Assembly: GCA_003963365.1 (NCBI GenBank)
Contig: RXJG01000004.1
Coordinates: 412,009 to 476,008, forward strand
Direction of reading: 5' to 3'
Source of the DNA: Sphingobacteriales bacterium
Lineage (GTDB): Bacteria > Bacteroidota > Bacteroidia > Chitinophagales > Chitinophagaceae
Length of the DNA stretch: 64,000 nucleotides
Positions within the stretch are counted from its first letter, which is position 1. Each line of letters opens with the position of its first letter. A program made the translations under genes and the position numbers. The notes under the pieces were generated by a model. The model saw only the letters and a list, made by a program, of their open reading frames with translations. It had not been told where the DNA came from and searched no databases. Shown here in pieces: positions 34,801 through 41,554 of this stretch.

Positions 34801-35114
34801 TAATATTTTAATTCTTCAGCATTCTCCACATCAATAGACTGGTGACTGCGATACAGGTTGATGATAATGGCTATCGCAACAGCCGCTTCGGCAGCCGCAA
34901 TGGCAATTACAAATACTGTAAAGAATACGCCATCCAACCGCTGTGGCCATACATATTTATTGAATGCGATGAAGTTTAAGTTTACACTGTTCAGAATCAG
35001 TTCCACACTCATCAGCATGGTAATAAGGTTTCTTCTCGTTAAGAAACCATACACACCAATGAAGAACAAAGCTGCACTGATGAATAACAAATGATATAAT
35101 CCGGGTTGCATCAT
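34800..35114 (-). CDS. nuoK: NADH-quinone oxidoreductase subunit K
   Basis: The 104-residue, three-helix membrane subunit of complex I has the two membrane-buried glutamates in the expected places (MLMSVELILNSVNLNFIAF, about 34-52; AAAEAAVAIAIIINLYR, about 71-87). It links the proton channels of the central membrane arm. Its end merges with the repeat element. Confidence 0.95.
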   Translation of the reverse strand: MMQPGLYHLLFISAALFFIGVYGFLTRRNLITMLMSVELILNSVNLNFIAFNKYVWPQRLDGVFFTVFVIAIAAAEAAVAIAIIINLYRSHQSIDVENAEELKY

Positions 35115-35120
35115 TTTATA

Positions 35121-35215
35121 ATATCGAATATTGAACAGGGAATGATGAATGACGAAGTAATAGTTATATTTCTACACTTCCTTATTCGGTGTTCCTTGTT
35201 CGGTGTTCATTATTT
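35121..35215. repeat. Convergent heptad repeat pair between nuoK and nuoJ
   Basis: The forward arm has five GAAYNNN units (such as GAATATT, GAACAGG, GAATGAC) ending GAAGTAA. The reverse arm (about 35175-35215) is in reverse complement (CACTTCC... to TGTTCATT). Confidence 0.8.
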
Positions 35216-35720
35216 TTTTATCTCTCAGGGCAATCACAATACATCCTATCATGGCTGCCAGTAATAAAACAGATACTACTTCAAAAGGCAATGCATATCC
35301 ATTATCATCCACACTTAACATTTGTGCACCTATATTGGTAACGGTTGCTTCCACAGCATCACCGGTAGATTTGGTAAAACTGTGTTTCCATACCTGTACC
35401 ATTGTTAAAGCAAAACCACAGAATGCAGCCAGTGCAGCAAATATTTTTCTTCCTATTTGTTGTTTGGGCAACAGTTCTCCTGCCTGTTGAGTTAAAAAGA
35501 TGGAGAAGATGATGAGTACAACAATTCCACCAACATACACTACAATTTGTACAGCTGCAATAAACTGGTAATTGAGCCAGAAATAAATTCCTGCAATCCC
35601 AATTAAAGAAAACAATAAATAGATAGCTGCCCGGAAAATCTGTCTTGTAGTGACAGATAAAAAACCGCTTACCAAAGTAAGTGCAGCCAGCAGGTAAAAT
35701 ATAATAGTAGTGCCGTTCAT
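35172..35720 (-). CDS. nuoJ: NADH-quinone oxidoreductase subunit J
   Basis: The 182-residue membrane subunit has five helices and the conserved GIYFWLNYQFIAAVQIVVYVGGIVVLIIFSIFL block (about residues 42-74), which contains the pi-bulge helix of NuoJ. I chose the ATG at 35720 (MNGTTIIFYLLAALTL); upstream in-frame codons lie in the repeat. The last ~15 codons overlap the reverse arm of the neighbouring repeat element, so the repeat has contributed to the C terminus (KIMNTEQGTPNKEV), which resembles the repeat-encoded stretch in IleS. Confidence 0.93.
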   Translation of the reverse strand: MNGTTIIFYLLAALTLVSGFLSVTTRQIFRAAIYLLFSLIGIAGIYFWLNYQFIAAVQIVVYVGGIVVLIIFSIFLTQQAGELLPKQQIGRKIFAALAAFCGFALTMVQVWKHSFTKSTGDAVEATVTNIGAQMLSVDDNGYALPFEVVSVLLLAAMIGCIVIALRDKKIMNTEQGTPNKEV

Positions 35721-35723
35721 TTT

Positions 35724-35850
35724 AAATATCGAATATTGAACAAAGAACACCGAATAATGAAGTATTATTTATAAAAGTGTTCAATGTTTTATTTGCCTGG
35801 TTGTTTTGCTTCATTTTTAATTCGATGTTCCTTGTTCGTTATTCATTATT
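35724..35850. repeat. Convergent heptad repeat pair between nuoJ and nuoI, long spacer
   Basis: The forward arm (about 35724-35765) has units GAATATT, GAACAAA, GAACACC and GAATAAT. The reverse arm (about 35815-35850) reads TTCGATGTTCCTTGTTCG. The spacer is about 50 nt, longer than at the other junctions. Confidence 0.75.
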
Positions 35851-35858
35851 TACTATTC

Positions 35859-36335
35859 TCATTCCACTCCATCCATGATTTTAGAGCCCGGTTTATTCAG
35901 CACTTTGGTCAACTGTGCCCTGTCAAACACACTATGTTCAAATGTTTGTGCCATCTTAATGGCATCAGAAGGACAAGCTTCAATACAGAGATTGCACATG
36001 GTACACAATTCCAAATGATAAACCAGTTTATCAATTGCTTTCTTTTTCTTTCCATCGGGTGTAATATCAAACTTGGTAACCACTTTAATGGTTCCGTTCG
36101 GACAAGCCAGTTCACAAGCGGTACAACCGGTACAACGATGTTCGTTGTTTTCATCATGCGGCATCACCACTTCGCCTTTAAATCGTTCAGGCAAATGCAA
36201 AGTCTCCCGGTTATCAGGATATTGCTGGGTGATGATTTCTTTATGGTGCGTAAAATAATAACCTGTACGCTTCATACCGGTGGCCAGCGATTTTATCGCA
36301 CCAAACACATCTTTTATGTAATCTTTTAAAAACAT
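35859..36335 (-). CDS. nuoI: NADH-quinone oxidoreductase subunit I (8Fe ferredoxin type)
   Basis: The 158-residue peripheral subunit carries two [4Fe-4S] motifs, CTGCTACELACP (about 67-78) and CTMCNLCIEACP (about 111-122), which pass electrons to cluster N2. I chose the ATG at 36335, 8 nt after the nuoH stop; an upstream ATG at 36356 would overlap nuoH by 13 nt. In complexes that lack NuoEFG, this subunit and neighbouring peripheral subunits are plausible docking points for ferredoxin. Confidence 0.92.
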   Translation of the reverse strand: MFLKDYIKDVFGAIKSLATGMKRTGYYFTHHKEIITQQYPDNRETLHLPERFKGEVVMPHDENNEHRCTGCTACELACPNGTIKVVTKFDITPDGKKKKAIDKLVYHLELCTMCNLCIEACPSDAIKMAQTFEHSVFDRAQLTKVLNKPGSKIMDGVE

Positions 36336-36343
36336 AATCAGTT

Positions 36344-37420
36344 TTAAAAATGCCATTTTAATATTGCCATAGCTGTTACCAAAAGTATGTTCACCATACT
36401 GATGGGCAACAAATACTTCCATTCCAGATTCAATAGCTGGTCAATCCTTAATCTTGGGAATGTCCAGCGGAACCACATGATGAGAAATATTAAAAAAAAC
36501 GTTTTTCCAAAGAACCAAACACTGGATGGAATCCAATCCATAATGTTGTTAAAACCATTCCAGTTACCAATATGAAAAGGCATCCATCCACCGAGGAATA
36601 ATGTTGCTCCAATAGCACATACGATAAATACGTTTGCATATTCTGCCAGGAAGAACAAAGCGAATTTCATTCCTGAATATTCAGTATGAAAACCGGCCGT
36701 TAATTCTGATTCTGCTTCTGCTAAATCGAATGGAGCCCGGTTTGTTTCAGCTGTTACAGCAATGATGAATGTGATGAACGCAATGATAGCGGGAATATGT
36801 CCTTTAAAGATCCACCAGCCATTGGCCTGCGAGTTTACTATTTCTGATAACTGCAAACTTCCGGTTAATACTACGATAGCTAAGACAGATAAACCGGCTG
36901 ATAATTCATAACTCACAATCTGTGCACCACTGCGCATGGCACCCAGCAATGAATATTTATTATTGCTGGCCCAGCCTGCCATCAAAATACTGATAACGGA
37001 AATAGAAGAAATGGCAGAAACATATAACACACCAATATTCAAATCCCACAGTTGAAAATCTTTGGCGAAGGCAATGGGAGCTAATAACAACATGGCAACC
37101 ATCATTGCTATAAAAGGTGCTAAGTTGAATAAGAATTTATCTGCACCATTGGGAGTCATTCCTTCTTTCACCAATAATTTTAATGTATCGGCTAATGATT
37201 GCAATAAACCTTTTGGACCAACACGGTTAGGACCTAAGCGAATCTGCATCCACGCAGAAACTTTACGTTCCATTATTACGAGTACCAATCCTAAAACAGC
37301 AAACAAACTAATAACTGCCACACCGGCAATCACCATTTCAATAATGGTTGTCCAAGTGACATTGAATGTTTGACTCAGCCATTCGTGAATGATATTTGCT
37401 ATTTTAGAAAAACTCCACAT
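36344..37420 (-). CDS. nuoH: NADH-quinone oxidoreductase subunit H
   Basis: The 358-residue membrane subunit forms part of the quinone chamber, with about eight helices. Conserved blocks are RLGPNRVGPKGLLQSLADTLKLLVKEG (about 80-106) and AETNRAPFDLAEAESELTAGFHTEYSGMKFA (about 221-251), holding the quinone-site acidic residues. Upstream in the operon is nuoD, not nuoG, because nuoE, nuoF and nuoG are absent at this junction. Confidence 0.95.
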   Translation of the reverse strand: MWSFSKIANIIHEWLSQTFNVTWTTIIEMVIAGVAVISLFAVLGLVLVIMERKVSAWMQIRLGPNRVGPKGLLQSLADTLKLLVKEGMTPNGADKFLFNLAPFIAMMVAMLLLAPIAFAKDFQLWDLNIGVLYVSAISSISVISILMAGWASNNKYSLLGAMRSGAQIVSYELSAGLSVLAIVVLTGSLQLSEIVNSQANGWWIFKGHIPAIIAFITFIIAVTAETNRAPFDLAEAESELTAGFHTEYSGMKFALFFLAEYANVFIVCAIGATLFLGGWMPFHIGNWNGFNNIMDWIPSSVWFFGKTFFLIFLIMWFRWTFPRLRIDQLLNLEWKYLLPISMVNILLVTAMAILKWHF

Positions 37421-37429
37421 ATAATTATT

Positions 37430-37495
37430 TTGAATGTTGAATTTTAAATGTTGAATGATTTTTCATTTAGCATTCAACATTCATCATTTAACATT
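37430..37495. repeat. Convergent heptad repeat pair (GAATGTT variant) at the nuoD-nuoH junction
   Basis: The left arm has units GAATGTT, GAATTTT, AAATGTT and GAATGAT; the right arm (from about 37462) is the reverse-complement pattern (CATTCAACATTCATC). It fills the 73-nt gap exactly where nuoE-nuoF-nuoG stand in a canonical nuo operon. The variant differs from most other nuo junctions but matches the one after nuoN. Confidence 0.75.
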
Positions 37496-38636
37496 AACGG
37501 TCAATGTCTGGTATCACTAAATCCAGTGTTCCCATGGCTGCAATCAAATCTCCAATTTTACTGCCCTTCACCATATGATTTAAAATGGAAAGATTAGAAA
37601 ATCCGGGAGAACGAAATTTAATTCTGTACGGTGTAGTTCCTCCTTCACTTACAATATACACACCCAGTTCACCTCTGGCTGTTTCCACTCGTTGATAAAA
37701 TTCGCCTTTGGGCAATTTCAATACCGCTTTTGTTTTTGCCTGGAAATCTCCTTCGGGAATATTATCAATTAACTGTTCTACTATTCTTATCGATTGATTC
37801 ATCTCTCTCAACCTTATTAAATATCTCGCAAAAGAATCACCCGCTGTTTCTAATACTTCATCAAATTCCAGTTTATCATAAATTTCATAAGGATATAATT
37901 TTCTTATATCACTACTCACGCCACTTCCTCTTGCTACCGGACCAGTACAGCCATATGAAATAACATCTTCAGCTGTTAAAACACCTACACCTTTCATCCG
38001 ATTCTGAAAGATGATATTACCCGTTACCAGTTCATCGTATTCGTGGATTTTACGTTTATATAATTGTAAAAAGTCTTTTACTCTTTTCTGGAAGTTGGGA
38101 TGAATATCATACATCACACCACCGGGTACCATATAGTTCATGGTTAAACGGGCACCACAGGTTTCTTCCATAATATCATTAATCGTTTCTCTTTCACGAA
38201 AGGCATGAAAAAAAGGAGTAAATGCTCCTACATCCATCGCCATTGCTCCCCACCACAATTCATGCGAAGCAATTCTTGTCAGCTCATCCATCAACACTCT
38301 TATCACCTGTGCTCTTGATGGAATTTCAATCTGCATTCCTTTCTCTACACACAAAGCACAGGCATGATTATTAATGTGAGCAGAGAGGTAATCCATACGA
38401 CTGGTTACATAGATGAACTGGCGATACGTTAAACTCTCACACATTTTTTCAATAGAACGATGTATATAACCCAAATGAGGTTCAATGTTGAGAATCGTCT
38501 CACCATTTAATGTAATCACCAAATGCAATACGCCATGAGTGGCAGGATGCTGAGGCCCCACATTAATGGTAAATGTTCCTTCACCGGTCAGCGGAGTTTT
38601 AGCTACATCACTTACTATTTGTGTTTCTCTGTACAT
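37494..38636 (-). CDS. nuoD: NADH-quinone oxidoreductase subunit D
   Basis: The 380-residue 49-kDa-type subunit forms the quinone-reduction site with NuoB. Conserved features are NVGPQHPATHGVLH (about 26-39) with the quinone-site His, the Tyr-containing TYRQFIYVTSRMDYLS (about 75-90), and the C-terminal RSPGFSNLSILNHMVKGSKIGDLIAAMGTLDLVIPDIDR. It is separate from nuoC, not fused as in some Bacteroidetes. Confidence 0.95.
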   Translation of the reverse strand: MYRETQIVSDVAKTPLTGEGTFTINVGPQHPATHGVLHLVITLNGETILNIEPHLGYIHRSIEKMCESLTYRQFIYVTSRMDYLSAHINNHACALCVEKGMQIEIPSRAQVIRVLMDELTRIASHELWWGAMAMDVGAFTPFFHAFRERETINDIMEETCGARLTMNYMVPGGVMYDIHPNFQKRVKDFLQLYKRKIHEYDELVTGNIIFQNRMKGVGVLTAEDVISYGCTGPVARGSGVSSDIRKLYPYEIYDKLEFDEVLETAGDSFARYLIRLREMNQSIRIVEQLIDNIPEGDFQAKTKAVLKLPKGEFYQRVETARGELGVYIVSEGGTTPYRIKFRSPGFSNLSILNHMVKGSKIGDLIAAMGTLDLVIPDIDR

Positions 38637-38645
38637 CTTTAATCA

Positions 38646-38729
38646 ATAATGAATATCGAACATCGAACGATGAATGATGAAGGTTTTACTTCGTAATTGG
38701 ATATTCCCTGTTCTTTATTCATCATTTAT
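38646..38729. repeat. Convergent heptad repeat pair between nuoD and nuoC
   Basis: The forward arm has units GAATATC, GAACATC, GAACGAT and GAATGAT, ending GAAGGTT; the reverse arm (about 38688-38729) holds TTCCCTGTTCTTTATTC. It spans the nuoC-nuoD gap completely. Confidence 0.8.
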
Positions 38730-39184
38730 AACTTTATCATATTAACGGGGTCTTCAAAATCTTTTCTTAACGGGTTCTTTCCTTCCCATCCATCAGGTAA
38801 AATCAATAAACGCAAATCAGGATGGTTTAAAAAGTTTACACCAAACATTTCATATACTTCTCTTTCATGAAATTCTGCCGTACGCCAAATATGGCTTACT
38901 GTTTCTATCTCCGGTTTATTTCTGTCAAGTTTTGCTTTTACTACTATATTATGGCGATATTTTGTTGAGGAAAGATGATACACCATTGTCAAATATGTCT
39001 TCCAGTCAATACAAGTAAGGCAGAATAAATAATCGAAGTATAAAGAAGAATCGTTTCTTAATTGCTGAGCAAAGGATAACCAGTCTGCCGGTTCAATATT
39101 AATATTAAGCCATTCGCCACCTTCTTCAAAAGTGGCTACGGGCAACAGTTCAGAAATTTTAATTTTCAGTTCTTCGTTCGTCAT
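38726..39184 (-). CDS. nuoC: NADH-quinone oxidoreductase subunit C
   Basis: The 152-residue 30-kDa-type subunit has the conserved HIWRTAEFHEREVYEMFGVNFLNHPDLRLLILPDGWEGKNPLRKDF stretch (about 100-142). I chose the ATG at 39184 (MTNEELKIKISELLP), 2 nt after the nuoB stop; a longer upstream frame overlaps nuoB by about 100 nt and is unlike the family. Confidence 0.94.
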   Translation of the reverse strand: MTNEELKIKISELLPVATFEEGGEWLNINIEPADWLSFAQQLRNDSSLYFDYLFCLTCIDWKTYLTMVYHLSSTKYRHNIVVKAKLDRNKPEIETVSHIWRTAEFHEREVYEMFGVNFLNHPDLRLLILPDGWEGKNPLRKDFEDPVNMIKL

Positions 39185-39186
39185 AA

Positions 39187-39723
39187 TTATTCTTTGCCGG
39201 TTCGTATTTGCTCTCTTGTCATTCCCATTTTTATTTTTTCCTGCAAGGATATCAAAGCATGTAACAACGCCTCGGGCCTTGGCGGACAACCGGCCACATA
39301 CACATCCACCGGTATCACATGGTCAGCGCCTTTTACTACGGAATAGGTGTTATAAAAAAACGGACCACCGCTAATGGCACAGGCACCCATCGCAATTACA
39401 TATTTAGGATCGGCCATCTGGTCATACAATCTTTTTAATACCGGGGCCATTTTGTTAACGATAGTTCCGGCTATTATAATAACATCTGCCTGTCTTGGTG
39501 TGGCACGGGCTACTTCAAATCCAAACCGGGAGAAATCATATTTAGCAGAAGCAGTAGCCATCATTTCAATACCACAGCAACTGGTGGCAAATGTTAGTGG
39601 CCAGAGAGAATTGGAACGGGCCCAGTTGATAACATCATCCAGTTTACTCAACACAATACCTCCACCCGGAAGGTCGTGTACCTGTCCTGGAAACTGTTGT
39701 GCTGTATTTACCTGTTCACTCAT
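39187..39723 (-). CDS. nuoB: NADH-quinone oxidoreductase subunit B
   Basis: The 178-residue subunit carries the N2 [4Fe-4S] cluster. The tandem cysteines are at 49-50 ([10 protein letters not shown]), with the further ligands in [11 protein letters not shown] (about 115) and [11 protein letters not shown] (about 145). It forms the quinone-reducing core with NuoD. Spacing to nuoC is 2 nt and to nuoA about 46 nt. Confidence 0.96.
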   Translation of the reverse strand: MSEQVNTAQQFPGQVHDLPGGGIVLSKLDDVINWARSNSLWPLTFATSCCGIEMMATASAKYDFSRFGFEVARATPRQADVIIIAGTIVNKMAPVLKRLYDQMADPKYVIAMGACAISGGPFFYNTYSVVKGADHVIPVDVYVAGCPPRPEALLHALISLQEKIKMGMTREQIRTGKE

Positions 39724-39769
39724 ATATAATAACTTTAAACCCTTAAACTATTAAACCTTTCAACTCTAA

Positions 39770-40126
39770 TCACATCCATTTTAATGCCCCTTTTTTGTGT
39801 GCATATAAAAAGCCTACGAATAATATAAAGAAGAATATAACTATTTCTACTAAAGCAATCCACCCTACTTTTTTTGCAACTACAGCCCATGGATAAAGAA
39901 ATACCAGTTCCACATCAAATATTAAAAAGATGAGGGCAAAAAGGTAGTAACCTACATTTAATTGTATCCATGTTTTCCCTTTGGTGGGAATACCGCACTC
40001 GTACGGCTCACCCTTTTGCTTATTGGTAGTGGCTTTGGTTAGTATTTTGGCAATTAATATAGCAATGGAAGAAAAGGCAAGTGCGGCAATAATTAAAACA
40101 ATCATGGAGGATGCACCCATACGCAA
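39770..40126 (-). CDS. nuoA: NADH-quinone oxidoreductase subunit A
   Basis: The 118-residue three-helix membrane subunit has the conserved PYECGIPTKGKTW (about 41-53) and FLIFDVELVFLYPW (about 67-80) blocks. It is the first gene of the nuo unit; a second in-frame ATG lies two codons in. It is transcribed divergently from dtd, and the 131-nt gap must hold both promoters. Confidence 0.95.
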   Translation of the reverse strand: MRMGASSMIVLIIAALAFSSIAILIAKILTKATTNKQKGEPYECGIPTKGKTWIQLNVGYYLFALIFLIFDVELVFLYPWAVVAKKVGWIALVEIVIFFFILFVGFLYAHKKGALKWM

Positions 40127-40257
40127 TCATTTGATTTGATAAATTTAAGGATAAGGCGGAAATTTCCTAAAAGATTATGCTCATATTTTCTATTGAGATT
40201 AATCAGCCGAAGATTATTTTAGTTGCAATAAGGAAAAATATTCGACTTTAGCACAAT

Positions 40258-40710
40258 ATGAGAACAGTAATACAGCGAGTGAGTAATGCTTCAGTAACAG
40301 TGGATGGACAAATAACCGGTGTTATTGAAAAAGGATTGCTGGTTTTATTAGGAATTGAAGATGCGGATACGGAGGAAGATATTGAATGGCTGAGCAATAA
40401 GATTGTTAACCTCCGCATTTTTGATGATGAAAAAGGGGTAATGAATGTATCAGTGAAAGAAATTAATGGGAAAATTCTATTGGTAAGTCAGTTTACCCTG
40501 CATGCCGCTACTAAAAAAGGTAATCGCCCATCTTATATTAAAGCCAGCAAACCGGAGATTGCCATACCCTTGTATGAAAAAATGATTGTGCAATTAGAAA
40601 AAGATTTGGGAAAGAAAATTGAATGCGGTGTGTTTGGTGGTGATATGAAAGTGCAGTTGCTGAATGATGGACCGGTGACGATTGTGATTGATACGAAGAA
40701 TAAGGAGTAG
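40258..40710 (+). CDS. dtd: D-aminoacyl-tRNA deacylase
   Basis: The 150-residue enzyme hydrolyses D-aminoacyl-tRNAs (and glycyl-tRNA-Ala), a translation proofreading step. Motifs are MRTVIQRV at the N terminus, the catalytic SQFTL (about 77-81) and the C-terminal Gly-Pro motif (NDGPVTIVID, about 136-145) that gives chiral selectivity. Length and start are those of the family. Its stop lies 5 nt before the left inverted repeat of the GxxExxY unit. Confidence 0.95.
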   Translation: MRTVIQRVSNASVTVDGQITGVIEKGLLVLLGIEDADTEEDIEWLSNKIVNLRIFDDEKGVMNVSVKEINGKILLVSQFTLHAATKKGNRPSYIKASKPEIAIPLYEKMIVQLEKDLGKKIECGVFGGDMKVQLLNDGPVTIVIDTKNKE

Positions 40711-40715
40711 ATTTA

Positions 40716-40745
40716 TTACACGGATTTTGACGAATTACACGAATT
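40716..40745. repeat. 30-bp inverted repeat, left copy (GxxExxY unit)
   Basis: Begins TTACACGGATTTT and ends AATTACACGAATT. The reverse complement of 41172-41201 matches it at 26 of 30 positions with no gaps. With the right copy it exactly encloses the GxxExxY pseudogene. Confidence 0.8.
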
Positions 40746-40796
40746 AAGAAGGAGAAATACATAAGTATTCGTGATACGAAAATTAATCTTTAGCAT

Positions 40797-41170
40797 ATGA
40801 GTGACCTTATTTATAAAGAAGAAGCCTACAGGATTATTGGAATTTGTATGGAAATACATAAAGCACTCGGACTTGGCTTGAAAGAAGTAAATTATAAAGA
40901 TGCAATGGAAATGGAATTTAAGGAAACGGCATTTCCTATGAAAGAGAAAAGAAATTTGTGGTTACGTACAAAGAAAAGGTTTTGAAAAGTCCATACATAG
41001 CTGATTTTTTAGTTTTTGATGATATCATTTTAGAAATAAAATCAGCCTCAATCATTATTGATGCTCATATTGCCCAGGCCATAAGTTATTTATCAGTATC
41101 CGGAAAAAAACTGGCACTGGTGATAAATTTTGGTGAAAGATCGTTGACTTGGAAAAGAGTCGTATTATAA
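40797..41170 (+). pseudogene. GxxExxY protein gene, broken by one frameshift
   Basis: The first frame gives MSDLIYKEEAYRIIGICMEIHKALGLGLKEVNYKDAMEMEFKE, where the family's G-x-x-E-x-x-Y motif reads GLKEVNY. Coding then shifts: adding one A in the GAAAC run at about 40923-40926 restores NGISYEREKKFVVTYKEKV, continuing in the other frame as YIADFLVFDDIILEIKSA to ERSLTWKRVVL. Together they make a normal ~124-residue GxxExxY protein, a PDDEXK-nuclease-like family of unknown role. The frameshift may be real or an assembly error. The gene lies inside 30-bp inverted repeats. Confidence 0.85.
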
Positions 41171-41171
41171 T

Positions 41172-41201
41172 AATTCGTGTAATTAATAAAAATTCGTGTA
41201 A
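41172..41201. repeat. 30-bp inverted repeat, right copy (GxxExxY unit)
   Basis: Begins AATTCGTGTAATT and ends AATTCGTGTAA. It is the inverted partner of 40716-40745 (26/30). Its last base is the first base of the following gene's ATG, so that gene's leader is supplied by the repeat. Confidence 0.8.
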
Positions 41202-41527
41202 TGACAATAAAGCAGGCACAAACAGATGTAGATAATTGGATTAAGACTGTTGGGGTAAGGTATTTTAGTGAGCTGACGAACATGGCTATTCTAACAGAAG
41301 AAGTAGGAGAGCTGGCGAGAATAATGGCCCGTAAATATGGTGACCAATCTTTTAAAGAAAGTGATAAAAATCAAAACCTGGCGGATGAAATGGCAGATGT
41401 GCTGTGGGTATTACTCTGTCTCGCTAATCAAACCGGTGTTGATTTAACAGAGGCACTGCATAAAAATTTTGAAAAGAAAAATATCCGGGATGCAGATCGG
41501 CATAAGAATAATGAAAAGCTGCAGTAA
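41201..41527 (+). CDS. MazG-like nucleotide pyrophosphohydrolase
   Basis: The 108-residue single-domain, all-alpha NTP pyrophosphatase has the MazG metal pattern EExxE (TEEVGELAR, about 32-40) and DExxD (LADEMADVLWVL, about 61-72). Such enzymes hydrolyse (d)NTPs to monophosphates as house-cleaning; the substrate here is unknown. The stop codon lies in the terminator stem. Confidence 0.9.
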   Translation: MTIKQAQTDVDNWIKTVGVRYFSELTNMAILTEEVGELARIMARKYGDQSFKESDKNQNLADEMADVLWVLLCLANQTGVDLTEALHKNFEKKNIRDADRHKNNEKLQ

Positions 41528-41545
41528 AATAATTCTTACTGCAGC
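41518..41545. terminator. Intrinsic terminator overlapping the mazG-like stop codon
   Basis: Perfect 10-bp stem GCTGCAGTAA / TTACTGCAGC with an 8-nt loop, placed between convergent genes. It lacks a strong T-run, so it could also act as an mRNA-stabilising end. Confidence 0.65.
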
Positions 41546-41554
41546 TTCATTATA

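Noticed and set aside
35784-36329. 181-codon plus-strand frame over nuoI
   Set aside because: Antisense to the ferredoxin-type subunit; its Cys/His-rich look is the complement of the cluster motifs.
29142-38729. nuo intergenic palindromes as ordinary transcription terminators
   Set aside because: Arms are long, degenerate and mostly lack a following T-run, and terminators between all genes of one complex would be counter-productive.
29142-38729. Heptad arrays as a CRISPR array
   Set aside because: Units are 7 nt, degenerate, with no spacers of constant length and no cas genes.
39374-39754. 126-codon plus-strand frame over nuoB
   Set aside because: Antisense to the highly conserved nuoB; no independent support.
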